Positions 35,781 through 44,508 are shown, numbered from the stretch's first letter. The stretch is DNA of 64,000 bases from CAZKAP01 sp964550895 (GCA_964550895.1 CAZKAP010000009.1:1-64000), one strand, 5' to 3'. Notes: generated by a model from the sequence alone, not told the origin. Numbers and translations are program-made.

Positions 35781-36707
35781 ATGACGAAATCATTTCTTAC
35801 GGGGACCTTTGCCCTCCTTTTGGCACTCCCCCTGACCGCACAGAACAAGAAACAACTCGACCGGCAGGCCATATTGGATATGTGCGGTTGTTATGAAATC
35901 ACATTCAAATACACCGAAACCTTCGCTCCCGAAATCGATTACGAAAAGAAGCTGGACTATACGGCTGCGGCCCTGGAATTGGCCTTGCCCATAGTCGACG
36001 AAAACCATAAAATTTCGATACAGCATCTGCTGGTCGTCAACGACACCATGGTGATCAAGCACTGGCGTCAGGACTGGCTCTACGAGAACACTAACCTGTT
36101 CACTTACGACAAGGACAACACCTGGAACTTCTCAACTCTGCCCAAAAAAGCGGCTAAAGGCCAGTGGACACAAAAGGTCTATCAGGTAGACGACAGTCCC
36201 CGGTACTCGGGTTCCGCAACCTGGGTGCATGCCGATGGACGGCACTACTGGGAGAACAAAACCGACTCCCCCCTACCCCGACGGGAATACTCCAAGCGAA
36301 GCGACTACAATGTCATGAAGCGCGGCAATCGTCAGGAAATCACCGACTACGGGTGGGTTCACGAACAAGACAACGATAAGATCATAAGGGAGGACGGACA
36401 GGAAGATGTGCTACTGGTACAGGAAAAGGGCTGGAATACCTATACGCGGGTATCCGACGAAAAATGTGCACTGGCCAAAGACTGGTGGGCAGAAAACCAG
36501 GAATTCTGGGCTCACGTTCGCAGTGTTTGGGACGAAGTCTACGCTCGCGAAGGTGTGCTTAGCCTGCACCGATCGGTAGACAAGAAGCCTCTATTTATGC
36601 ACCTGTATCCCTTGGAGGCCAGTCAGGCCGGGAAGGAAGAAATCCGTGCAGTAATCAACAAGTTTATCGCTAACGGATCAGAACAGGGTCAGGCAACCGG
36701 ACGATGA
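35781..36707 (+). CDS. DUF6607 secreted protein
   Basis: A 308-residue exported protein (signal ending LLALPLTAQ). It matches what I know as DUF6607: a CGCYEITFKYTETFAP entry just after the signal, then a beta-rich middle with SGSATWVHADGRHYWENKTDSPLPRREY and a C-terminal helix-rich part (DWWAENQEFWAHVRSVWDEVY). No function is established. Its start codon region faces the HmuY/receptor operon, and its stop overlaps the start of the FMN-binding gene by 4 bases, so the pair is translationally coupled. A part in heme or iron handling in the periplasm is inferred from this arrangement. Confidence 0.8.
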   Translation: MTKSFLTGTFALLLALPLTAQNKKQLDRQAILDMCGCYEITFKYTETFAPEIDYEKKLDYTAAALELALPIVDENHKISIQHLLVVNDTMVIKHWRQDWLYENTNLFTYDKDNTWNFSTLPKKAAKGQWTQKVYQVDDSPRYSGSATWVHADGRHYWENKTDSPLPRREYSKRSDYNVMKRGNRQEITDYGWVHEQDNDKIIREDGQEDVLLVQEKGWNTYTRVSDEKCALAKDWWAENQEFWAHVRSVWDEVYAREGVLSLHRSVDKKPLFMHLYPLEASQAGKEEIRAVINKFIANGSEQGQATGR

Positions 36708-37246
36708 AAGCAATATCCATAATCGGGGCCGTGCTATGCGCGGCCCTTTTTGCATTCCACTCTCCGTTTTCCGGTATACCGGCTCGCCTGAAACAGAAAC
36801 TGGACAGTGCCGTTCAGACGACCTTCGAGTTGGGCGATTTTAAACTGACCCGGGTTCAGGTAACCGCCGATATCGAAGATAAGACCCCGGTAACCATCAG
36901 TGGAGAAAATCTTTTTCGGGTCGAGTCCGGTAGCCAACTCAAAGGTTATGCGTATCTGGGAGAAGCCCCGAGTATGAAGAACGTCTTCGACTATGTGGTT
37001 TTGCTGAACCCCGACCTGAGTATTCGGAAATCCAAGGTGTTGATCTACCGGGAAGATTACGGGCGGCAAATCGGAAGCCAGCGATGGCTGAAACAATTCA
37101 TTGGAAGTAAATCCGGGGAATCCCTCGAATACGGTACCGACATCGACGCCATCTCGGGAGCCACCATATCCGCCAAATCCATGACGACGGCTGTGAATCG
37201 GGTCCTGGCATCTCTTGAGGTCCTGAAGGCCGAAAGCATACTCTAA
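36704..37246 (+). CDS. Periplasmic FMN-binding domain protein
   Basis: A 180-residue protein with a signal or anchor helix (ISIIGAVLCAALFAFHSPF) and one FMN_bind domain. The flavin attachment pattern is seen as DAISGATISAKSMT near residue 148, where the threonine of SGAT is the usual site for covalent FMN transfer by ApbE. Such domains carry electrons outside the cytoplasm. No apbE is in the window. It overlaps DUF6607 upstream and the four-helix membrane protein downstream by single bases to four bases, making a tight three-gene unit. Confidence 0.85.
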   Translation: MKAISIIGAVLCAALFAFHSPFSGIPARLKQKLDSAVQTTFELGDFKLTRVQVTADIEDKTPVTISGENLFRVESGSQLKGYAYLGEAPSMKNVFDYVVLLNPDLSIRKSKVLIYREDYGRQIGSQRWLKQFIGSKSGESLEYGTDIDAISGATISAKSMTTAVNRVLASLEVLKAESIL

Positions 37247-37797
37247 TGCAGATAAAAGGAACCCTCCGACGACTGTCCGGGGAACTCAGAGCCCTGATCG
37301 GTATTTATCTGCTGGTAACCAGTATAGGCTTCCTATCGGCTCTGCAATTCGTGAACGTAACTACCGAAGGCTCTCCCCAGGGCATAGAGGAGAATTACCT
37401 GGGCAACGAGGACGACCTCGAGGCGGAGGAGATGAAGTTCGCCAAAACTGAGAAGCAGATCCTGAACATAGTGCATACCCATATGCTGGGCATGGGCATG
37501 CTTTTCTTCATTTTGGCTCTTCTTGTAGCCCTTACGCCCCTTAAAGGGTTCATTCGCAAATTCCTGATAATCGAACCCCTGCTCTCCGTACTGTTCACCT
37601 TCGGCGGAATTTTCTTTCTGTATAAGAACGTCCTCTGGATGAAATACCTGGTAATGGCTTCCGGACTGCTGATGACACTTTCCTACGTGATATCTGTAGC
37701 CGTAGTCGGGTATTGGCTGCTTCGTCCGATTAGACGGGACAACACCCAAAAAAAAGCCCGCCAAACGACTTCGAATCGCCCGGCAGGCCTTAACTAG
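37246..37797 (+). CDS. Four-helix membrane protein with HxH motif, unknown function
   Basis: A 183-residue inner-membrane protein with helices at about residues 20-38, 85-108, 112-132 and 140-165. Helix two begins NIVHTHMLGMGMLFFILALL, whose HxH could hold heme or contact quinone. The first loop is acidic (GNEDDLEAEEMKF) and the tail is basic. Its start shares one base with the stop of the FMN-binding gene (TAATG), so it is likely the membrane electron donor or partner of that protein. I do not recognise a named family. The 3' end of the gene doubles as the terminator of nrdD on the other strand. Confidence 0.75.
   Translation: MQIKGTLRRLSGELRALIGIYLLVTSIGFLSALQFVNVTTEGSPQGIEENYLGNEDDLEAEEMKFAKTEKQILNIVHTHMLGMGMLFFILALLVALTPLKGFIRKFLIIEPLLSVLFTFGGIFFLYKNVLWMKYLVMASGLLMTLSYVISVAVVGYWLLRPIRRDNTQKKARQTTSNRPAGLN
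37748..37791 (-). terminator. Terminator of nrdGD, inside the convergent gene
   Basis: On the minus strand a long stem (tcgcccggcaggcctt paired with aagcccgccaaacga on the plus strand, with G-T pairs and one bulge) ends in eight T residues. It lies 27 bases past the nrdD stop and overlaps the last codons of the membrane protein gene. Confidence 0.8.
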
Positions 37798-37817
37798 CAC
37801 ACTACAGTCTGAGTTAT

Positions 37818-39671
37818 TCAGGAAATGGCGCTGTCGATTCGCTCGAGTTCCCTGACACTTTCTTCCCGGCTTTCACTGCGATCACAGCTTTTGCAGTCGG
37901 TACAGTGATAATGCCGCTTCCGCTCCTCCTTCTGTCGGGGGCTGCTGAAATGAGACACCCTTTTCAGGTATCCGATAATTCGGGTAGCATGGTCGACATT
38001 CTCCGAACCGCATTCGGCACAAATCCAACGGGTGCGCTTATCGAAGTAGCCGCAGGTATTGCAAATGGTGACCTTGATATTGAAGCAGAAATACGGACAA
38101 CCGGCCCTGGCCGTGGCCCGCAACAAATTCATAAAGCCTTCTTTATTAGGGGTTTCCTCCAGATTCAGGTGCAGAGCCGAACCCCCATCGAGGAAGCCCG
38201 TGGTCTCCCTTCCGTGCAGGACCACCTTGTCCAGGATGTTGAGCCCGGCATCCTCAACAGGATAGAAGTAGGAGTTATAACAGTCACGGGATACCTGCAA
38301 GCCGTCCTTACGATCCCAGTGCGCATTCTTGACTCCCAGGTTTTCGGCGGGAACCATCTCGGTATTGAACAGGCAGCCAAACTCACGGGCAGCCCTGCGA
38401 TTTTCGTCGTATATCGGGCGAAGCATGCGGTTGACAAACGCCTTGTATTGGAGGTTGTTACCGGGCTTAATGCCCTGGCTTTCCGCCGCCTCAACCAGGC
38501 CGTTAATCCCGACGGTCAGGAACTGCTTGTCCAGTGAGATCAGCCCCGCATCGTAGACCGGAAGCAGACCGGACCTCATATACGATTCGATCAGGCTGCG
38601 GTAGGCAAACTGGTATCGGTGGAGCTTCTTTACTTCCTCCCGGATATCCGCTCCCTGCTGCACCAGCCGATTCAAATTCAGGGTAATGACATTGATCGAC
38701 CCCGTGGACACTCCGCCCGCACCCAGGGAATAGCTAAAGGTATGGTCGCTGAGTTCGTTGCGCAGCCGGCAACAAGAGGCCAGACTGTCCGCCCGGTCGG
38801 ACTGGTAGATGAAGAAGGAATTTCCCTCGCTGAGTTCTCGGGCACACAATTCGGCGAAATCCGTATCCACAGGCTCACCCTTACGGGTCAGCATGGCCCC
38901 AGTAACGACTGGGAAGGTCAGCAGGGCCTTATTTCTCTCGGCATTGAACCAGGACATGAAGAACTTCTGAAAACGGAAGACGCTATCCCAATCCGGAGCC
39001 TGCCCATCCGGGAAGACAAAATTCTCGAAGAGTCCCTGGCTGTAGGGCTGATCGTAGATGGAGATGTTCCAGAACACGGATTGATACCCGCGTGCCGCTG
39101 CGGGCTGATTGATCGCATAGACCACGTGCTGCAGGTGATTTTCTATGGTATCCCTATTGGTTCGGAGATAATCCGGTCCATAATCCTTGCGGGCGAAGTA
39201 GTCAAAATACAATAGAAACTCCACGGTAGCAAGGGCGCCTGCAAATTGGGAACTGACCGCGAAAACCAGGTTGACGAACTCCCCGCAAAAACTCTCCAGG
39301 TGTTTGGGTGCGCGGCTCTCACCACCCAGCTTGGTCAGACCGTCCAAAAGGAACGGGTACAGGCTGATCGAGGCACAATACGGCTTGAGTGATGTCTCGT
39401 CGTGCACATAAATTTCATGAGCCTCGATCTGACGCACGTACTCATTGGCAAGCTCATCCCCGAACAAATCCGCAATCTGACGCTGCACCAGGGCCCGGTT
39501 TACCTGAATATTTATGTCCTTGTTCAGTTCAGCCTCCATGGTGGCGACATTCTTGGAAGTTACGTTGGCATTCGCATCGACCACGGAACCGTCGGCGGCA
39601 TTGTTGCTCTGCAGGTACCGGTCGATAAAATCCAGCTTCTTCTCCAGTTGATCGGGGTGCAGTCGTATCAT
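37818..39671 (-). CDS. nrdD: Anaerobic (class III) ribonucleoside-triphosphate reductase
   Basis: A 617-residue glycyl-radical enzyme that makes deoxyribonucleotides without oxygen. Zinc ligands are in ICNTCGYFDKRTRWICAECG, followed by the radical site ATRIIGYLKR with the glycine near residue 567. No full ATP-cone is evident at the N-terminus, which is short. The C-terminus is about 20 residues longer than usual and carries an extra cysteine cluster, HCTDCKSCD, that could relay electrons from thioredoxin or glutaredoxin; the classical enzyme uses formate. It overlaps nrdG by 4 bases. It implies growth under low oxygen. Confidence 0.92.
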   Translation of the reverse strand: MIRLHPDQLEKKLDFIDRYLQSNNAADGSVVDANANVTSKNVATMEAELNKDINIQVNRALVQRQIADLFGDELANEYVRQIEAHEIYVHDETSLKPYCASISLYPFLLDGLTKLGGESRAPKHLESFCGEFVNLVFAVSSQFAGALATVEFLLYFDYFARKDYGPDYLRTNRDTIENHLQHVVYAINQPAAARGYQSVFWNISIYDQPYSQGLFENFVFPDGQAPDWDSVFRFQKFFMSWFNAERNKALLTFPVVTGAMLTRKGEPVDTDFAELCARELSEGNSFFIYQSDRADSLASCCRLRNELSDHTFSYSLGAGGVSTGSINVITLNLNRLVQQGADIREEVKKLHRYQFAYRSLIESYMRSGLLPVYDAGLISLDKQFLTVGINGLVEAAESQGIKPGNNLQYKAFVNRMLRPIYDENRRAAREFGCLFNTEMVPAENLGVKNAHWDRKDGLQVSRDCYNSYFYPVEDAGLNILDKVVLHGRETTGFLDGGSALHLNLEETPNKEGFMNLLRATARAGCPYFCFNIKVTICNTCGYFDKRTRWICAECGSENVDHATRIIGYLKRVSHFSSPRQKEERKRHYHCTDCKSCDRSESREESVRELERIDSAIS

Positions 39672-40117
39672 AAGTTTTGGAATAAATGGTTTAACTCTTT
39701 ATTGTCGGACAGCCGAAGGAAACGCTGATTGGTAGTTGGACTGTCCAGTCCGCCCTTCTCGGGTATCCAGGGTCCGGTCTTCAGGTAATCGAGTTCGCAC
39801 CTGAGTCCGGGCGATACCTCATCCAGCCCGGTGTACAGGCAGGTGCGGTACCCTTGTTCATGTGCCATCCTGAGGTAGGCGATGAGTGCTTTCTCTTCCC
39901 ATTCCCCTCCCATAAAGAGCACGCAGGTGGCGAATTCCCTGTACTGTTCCAGGTAGCGGTTATAGCAGGTGGTCGTGAGCTCGTAACCTCCTTCGGATTT
40001 CCATAAAAATGAACTGTGGCAGCCCTTACATCTTAAGGGACAACCCGTAATGGAAAAGCTCAGGCTGATCTCTCCCGGGACTTCTTGCATGACAACATCG
40101 AACTGGAAGAAATTCAT
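39668..40117 (-). CDS. nrdG: Anaerobic ribonucleotide reductase activating protein
   Basis: A 149-residue radical SAM activase that makes the glycyl radical on NrdD. The iron-sulfur motif is CxxxCxxC in SITGCPLRCKGCHSSF near residue 31. The rest follows the short NrdG plan, with CVLFMGGEWEEKALIAYL. It is first in the operon and its stop overlaps the start of nrdD by 4 bases. A TAAATTTG box on the minus strand (40149-40156) lies 32 bases before its start. Confidence 0.93.
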   Translation of the reverse strand: MNFFQFDVVMQEVPGEISLSFSITGCPLRCKGCHSSFLWKSEGGYELTTTCYNRYLEQYREFATCVLFMGGEWEEKALIAYLRMAHEQGYRTCLYTGLDEVSPGLRCELDYLKTGPWIPEKGGLDSPTTNQRFLRLSDNKELNHLFQNL

Positions 40118-40148
40118 ACCGGCAGCAAATTTTTGTTTAACGGTAATT

Positions 40149-40156
40149 CAAATTTA
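40149..40156 (-). promoter_or_regulatory. -7 element of nrdGD
   Basis: Minus-strand TAAATTTG, a full TAnnTTTG match upstream of nrdG. Two direct CAGTTATTA repeats (40193-40201 and 40204-40212) lie upstream of it, 11 bases apart, and may bind a regulator. Confidence 0.5.
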
Positions 40157-40306
40157 CCCAGATGACAAATCCGCTTTTTCGGCCCTAATACTCAGTTATT
40201 ACCCAGTTATTAACACATTTCAGTCAGGAAGAAAAGATTAAACAAAATATGATTTTTGTCAGCTTTTAAGAAATTCACTGGCGGGTGATCCAAAGGCTCA
40301 CGGATC

Positions 40307-41050
40307 TCACCTTACGGGCAGAAAGACGACCATGTCTCCGGGCGTCCAGGAGTCCAGATGTCCCATCTGGGATCGGTCCGTGGTAATCAGGTGCATGTGG
40401 ACATAAGAGTCGTGATGAGTGAATACTCCCTTATGCCGGGTGGAGAAGAAGCCCAGTATATCGACATCCCTATCGATTAAATCGAAATCCCGTTGTCCCT
40501 GATGCGCTTCCTGAGGGGAGCGGACTGGGGTTCCAGGAGGGAGGTTCTGAATGTGAATCCTGGCCTCGCTCACCCTGCCCTTTAGCAGAAACGGGAAAGG
40601 CCGGTTCGATTCACCGGCCCACAGATGAAGATATCGCTCGAGTTTGCCGATGTCCGATATGCTGTCGGGCAAGTCCCGCTGCTCCCATTGATCGGCCCGG
40701 GCATAAACGAAAAATGGTGCTGTTGCCGACGGCTCCACACTCACCTTCATTCCACCTGCACTGTCCGCAATGGATGCGAAGGGTATACCATCGTACAGCA
40801 ACAATTCACCGCGTAGATAACTCAAGGGACCCAGGCCATAGACACCCGGACCGTCGGCTACCAGACTATCCATTTTCACCTGCGGACCCAGGGCACCCTG
40901 CCACATCGTATTCCGCATGGCACCGGTTACATGGATTTCGGTTGGTTCTGAGTTTCGTGCATTGGGTTGGCAACCGATGGCCAGAAGTTGCACTACAACG
41001 CACAAAAGAATCGTATTCCCGGGGGATCCGGCGGGTCTTTTTAAGGTCAT
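40307..41050 (-). CDS. Acetolactate decarboxylase-like lipoprotein
   Basis: A protein of 247 residues with a lipoprotein signal when started at ATG 41050 (ending QLLAIGC). The rest matches alpha-acetolactate decarboxylase (AlsD/BudA): YLRGELLLYDGIPF, then GFFSTRHKGVFTHH and VHMHLITTDRSQMGH, where the spacing of the three histidines (H-x-H-x10-H) agrees with the zinc ligands of the known enzyme. The enzyme turns 2-acetolactate into acetoin. A lipid-anchored form is unusual for a fermentation enzyme that normally works in the cytosol. The ATG at 41089 would add 13 residues before the signal. Confidence 0.82.
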   Translation of the reverse strand: MTLKRPAGSPGNTILLCVVVQLLAIGCQPNARNSEPTEIHVTGAMRNTMWQGALGPQVKMDSLVADGPGVYGLGPLSYLRGELLLYDGIPFASIADSAGGMKVSVEPSATAPFFVYARADQWEQRDLPDSISDIGKLERYLHLWAGESNRPFPFLLKGRVSEARIHIQNLPPGTPVRSPQEAHQGQRDFDLIDRDVDILGFFSTRHKGVFTHHDSYVHMHLITTDRSQMGHLDSWTPGDMVVFLPVR

Positions 41051-41149
41051 CGGTCGATAATTTTCATCGAAAATAGGCCGGGAACACAACCGTATCCAAA
41101 AGAAAGCCTAAAATTTTGCGTTCAATACTGGTGAAAGCCGTACAACGGT

Positions 41150-42466
41150 ATGCCTTCAGACCCTTCTATGGAGAAACTCAGTTCGCAAGCTCAAATGTGC
41201 GATATATGCCTGGGTGCTGAGCCCCGGTTCAGCCTGCAGGATCGTATTCTCAACGCGGTTTTATTCGTGAGCACCGTGGTTGCGTTTCTCTCATTGGTCA
41301 TCGATTGGATTCAGAATGTGATTCGTGGGCTTAGCCATACCAACTTTGTATATACCCTGTTCCTTACCCTGGCCTATGGAACACTTTACTTTATAGGTCG
41401 ACGACGTCCGGGCCGGGGCAGGCTGGTCTGGCCGTATATTGTACTGACCCTGGCAGCCCCTGTTCTCGCCTGGTACTATATGGGTGGGATAACCGGAACC
41501 TCCCTGCTGTACGCCATGGCGCTCATGCTGGTCATTCCCCTGATCGCAACCGGTGGAAAACGGATACTGGCCGCTTTAACCGTGGTCCTTTCGGTACTAA
41601 CGCTTTACTTTCTGGAATTATCCGGAACAGTAGATATAGTGCCATATGCCGAATTTAAAATCGAATTGTTCGATACCCTGTTCACATTCCTCTTCGTTAC
41701 CCTGGGGTACAATATGGTCATCTCCCTGGTACTGCGCGCATCGAATCGCAAACAGGAACGGATCGAGGAGCTCAACCGCACCAAAGACCGATTCCTCTCC
41801 ATTATCGGTCACGACCTGAAGGGCCCTCTCGGAAACATCATGAGCCTTAGCGACATCCTTTCGCAGAGCCATGACCATCTGGATGAGGCAACGCGAAACA
41901 AGCTGGTGGATTCCCTACACAGCAGTTCCAGGCACAGCCTGAAACTGGTGGAAAACTTGCTGCTTTGGGCCCGGTCCTCATCGGGGATAATGGAGGCCTC
42001 TCCCTCGGCTATTGATCTGGATGCCAAGGTACGCGAGTCCATCGAAATCCTCAGTGAAAATCTGAATACCAAACACATCAAGCTGGTAGAAAACCTCCAT
42101 TCGGACGTCCGGGTTTGGGCGGATCCGGATATGCTTCACACCATCATCCGCAACCTCTTGTCCAACGCGATTAAGTTTACCCCGGAAGAAGGAATCATAG
42201 AGGTTTCCACAGAAAAGGACAGGATCCGGAATACGGCTCAGATTGTTGTGCGCGATACCGGAGTCGGTATGGCACCGGAGGTCATGCGCTCGCTATTGGA
42301 CTTCGAGACCTCACATTCCACCCCGGGCACTAATAATGAAAGTGGTACAGGACTCGGCCTGAAGCTCTGTAAGGAATTCATTGATAAGAATCAGGGGACC
42401 CTGGACATTTCCTCAGAGGAAAATAAGGGATCCGAATTCAAGGTGACCCTGCCGGTCAGCAACTGA
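41150..42466 (+). CDS. Membrane sensor histidine kinase
   Basis: A 438-residue kinase. Six hydrophobic helices occupy about residues 33-200 with short loops, so sensing is probably within the membrane. A coiled linker (NRKQERIEELNRTKDRF) leads to the dimerisation helix with H-box SIIGHDLKGPLGN, and the ATPase domain has N-box LLSNAIKFT, VVRDTGVGM and GTGLGLKLCKEF. A CDIC motif near residue 17 stands before the first helix and may bind metal or be redox active. No response regulator is adjacent. The start may be ATG 41150 or 41168. Confidence 0.9.
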   Translation: MPSDPSMEKLSSQAQMCDICLGAEPRFSLQDRILNAVLFVSTVVAFLSLVIDWIQNVIRGLSHTNFVYTLFLTLAYGTLYFIGRRRPGRGRLVWPYIVLTLAAPVLAWYYMGGITGTSLLYAMALMLVIPLIATGGKRILAALTVVLSVLTLYFLELSGTVDIVPYAEFKIELFDTLFTFLFVTLGYNMVISLVLRASNRKQERIEELNRTKDRFLSIIGHDLKGPLGNIMSLSDILSQSHDHLDEATRNKLVDSLHSSSRHSLKLVENLLLWARSSSGIMEASPSAIDLDAKVRESIEILSENLNTKHIKLVENLHSDVRVWADPDMLHTIIRNLLSNAIKFTPEEGIIEVSTEKDRIRNTAQIVVRDTGVGMAPEVMRSLLDFETSHSTPGTNNESGTGLGLKLCKEFIDKNQGTLDISSEENKGSEFKVTLPVSN

Positions 42467-42481
42467 TCCGGTATTTTACAG

Positions 42482-42508
42482 AAAAAAGGCCCCCTCGAAA
42501 GGGGACCT
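42482..42508 (-). terminator. Terminator of the lipoprotein gene at 42542
   Basis: On the minus strand an eight-pair stem (AGGTCCCC with GGGGGCCT) is followed by TTTTTT. It sits 34 bases past the stop codon. Confidence 0.8.
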
Positions 42509-42541
42509 CACTTGAAAAACCACTCTGCAATTGAATCTGAA

Positions 42542-43312
42542 CTACCAGGAGAGGAAGTATTCGTTTCCACTTCCCATGGTCAACACTGCCGTGCGATTAC
42601 CGGTAAATACGAGTGTTGCCGAGAAATCATAGGTATTTCCTTCTCCGGCGTCACCCTGATAGTTGACGGACATGGTACCCGAAGTAATGGCGTAATTCGA
42701 CTTGAGTATGTTGAGATCCTCAGTGGTGAATTCCATAAGGCTTTCGAAGTTCTGACGATTTCTCACCTGGGATTCCTTCTGACCTTGGGAGACATAGCGC
42801 TGATTGACCAGGTAGCTTCCTGTGAAATTGCCGACATTCTCGACGGTAATCTCGGATGAAGTGGTACCCGTGGAATTCAGTCTGGGACTGCTGTATGTCA
42901 GGCTACCGCTCGCATTGAAGTCGGCGAAGTCGGGTATGGCATCATCTCCGCAGTCCACGATCCAGTCCCACTCCAGATTGAGACTGTAAGCATACTCACC
43001 AGACTCATCGGAAAGGACATAAGAGTCTTCGTACTGCTCTCCGCATTCAAACTCCTCGGATTTGGCATTCTGTCCGTCCAGAATACGCAGGGCCTGCTGG
43101 GTTTCTTCAATGAACCCGCCCGTCTCGGGCATAATAGCCATAGTAATGTCCTCAACTGCTTCCTCTTCGGATATTCCCTGTTCTTCCTGTGGAAGTTCGG
43201 AGGCATCGTCCTCGTTGTCACTGCAGGAGACAAATCCCAGTGCCAGCAAGAAAGAGGCCGAATAAACTACTGTTTTTGAAACGATTGCTTTTTGAATTTG
43301 GGGAAATTTCAT
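42542..43312 (-). CDS. Lipoprotein of unknown function
   Basis: A lipoprotein of 256 residues starting at ATG 43312, with the signal ending LLALGFVSC followed by an acidic spacer (SDNEDDASELPQEEQG). The mature part looks all-beta, with repeated polar strands such as YAYSLNLEWDWIVDCGDD and GSLTYSSPRLNSTGTTSSE. I do not recognise a family. It is probably surface or periplasm exposed. It has its own terminator and is divergent from the M43 protease gene, 272 bases apart. Confidence 0.72.
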   Translation of the reverse strand: MKFPQIQKAIVSKTVVYSASFLLALGFVSCSDNEDDASELPQEEQGISEEEAVEDITMAIMPETGGFIEETQQALRILDGQNAKSEEFECGEQYEDSYVLSDESGEYAYSLNLEWDWIVDCGDDAIPDFADFNASGSLTYSSPRLNSTGTTSSEITVENVGNFTGSYLVNQRYVSQGQKESQVRNRQNFESLMEFTTEDLNILKSNYAITSGTMSVNYQGDAGEGNTYDFSATLVFTGNRTAVLTMGSGNEYFLSW

Positions 43313-43584
43313 GATAATTGTTTTTGAATTTTGGGCTAAGCTACGAGCCATCACAGCGGGTTTGCCGGTATATCCTGCTCAGGCAGCGCAATTCGAATCT
43401 GAAACTGCCCTGTACCCGATGAATCACGTATTGAAATAAAAGGCATATAATGGTTTACAAACAGAATGCCTCAATGAGCCCTAAGGCAGTTTCGACCCGT
43501 ATTTTGGTCGGTTCAGATCATTCCCGGAAGTGACGTGGAGGTGTTGAAGTTAAATTGCTCGAAAATCGAGCAATTTGCCCTAAC

Positions 43585-44508
43585 ATGAGAAAACTTCTAT
43601 TGCCCCTCACTCTTTTCCTCGGACTCACCGCATGTTCCGATATCGAGTCATCCCCCGAAAACACCATTACCGTACTGCGCATCCCCATCGTCGTGCATGT
43701 CGTACATAACGGAGAGCCGGTCGGCAGCGGTGCCAATATCAGTCGTTCACAGGTGGAGTCTCAAATTGCCGTGCTGAACGAAGACTTCAGGCGTTTAGCG
43801 GGGAGTAATGGGGAAAACCCCGATGGCCTGGGCCAGGACACCCTCATTGAATTCTTCCTGGCCGAGCAAGGTCCCGGCGGAGAAGAGTTGGAAGAGCCCG
43901 GCATCGACAGAATCGACGGCGGTAGGGAATCGTGGCCTAAAGGGCCCATACGCAATCCGATAGACGATTTAATCAAACCCAATACCATCTGGCCCCCTGA
44001 AGAATACTTCAACATTTGGGTGGTGAATTTTGGTGGATTTATTGGCAGAAACCTTTTGGGATACGCTCAGTTTCCATCCGAATCAGGACTGCCGGGGCTA
44101 AACGAGGACGAGGGCAGTGCCTTCACCGATGGTATCGTAGTGGGATACAAATACTTCGGAAGCAGTCAAAAGGGCAATTTCCCGGAATTGTACGCCCCCT
44201 TTGATTTAGGCAGAACAACTACCCACGAAGTTGGACACTGGCTCGGACTCCGCCACATTTGGGGAGACGGGGATTGTACGGTGGATGATTTTTGTGCCGA
44301 CACCCCTGTTGCCTCGGAACCGAGTTACGGATGCCCATCTTCGAAAAGCAGCTGCGGAAGCCCGGATATGTTTGAGAATTACATGGATTATACAGACGAT
44401 GCCTGCATGAATATCTTCACCACGGATCAGGTGGAACGCATGCACACCGTACTCAGAAACAGTCCCAGGCGCAGGGAAATGGTCGTCGAGGAGGTCCGGA
44501 TTCTGTAA
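43585..44508 (+). CDS. M43-family (pappalysin-like) zinc metalloprotease lipoprotein
   Basis: A 307-residue exported protease with a lipoprotein signal ending FLGLTAC, started at ATG 43585. The M43 domain has IPIVVHVVHNGEPVG at its beginning, the zinc motif TTHEVGHWLGLRH, a disulphide-rich loop (CTVDDFCADTPVAS) and the Met-turn region NYMDYTDDACMN. Such proteases cut proteins outside the cell. No C-terminal sorting domain of the type IX kind is present, so it is probably lipid-anchored. It converges with the alkB gene, 4 bases apart. Confidence 0.9.
   Translation: MRKLLLPLTLFLGLTACSDIESSPENTITVLRIPIVVHVVHNGEPVGSGANISRSQVESQIAVLNEDFRRLAGSNGENPDGLGQDTLIEFFLAEQGPGGEELEEPGIDRIDGGRESWPKGPIRNPIDDLIKPNTIWPPEEYFNIWVVNFGGFIGRNLLGYAQFPSESGLPGLNEDEGSAFTDGIVVGYKYFGSSQKGNFPELYAPFDLGRTTTHEVGHWLGLRHIWGDGDCTVDDFCADTPVASEPSYGCPSSKSSCGSPDMFENYMDYTDDACMNIFTTDQVERMHTVLRNSPRRREMVVEEVRIL

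Noticed and set aside
37246..37797. Cytochrome b-type assignment for the four-helix HxH protein
   Set aside because: Only one HxH motif is visible and paired histidines on a second helix are not evident, so heme binding is left as a possibility only.
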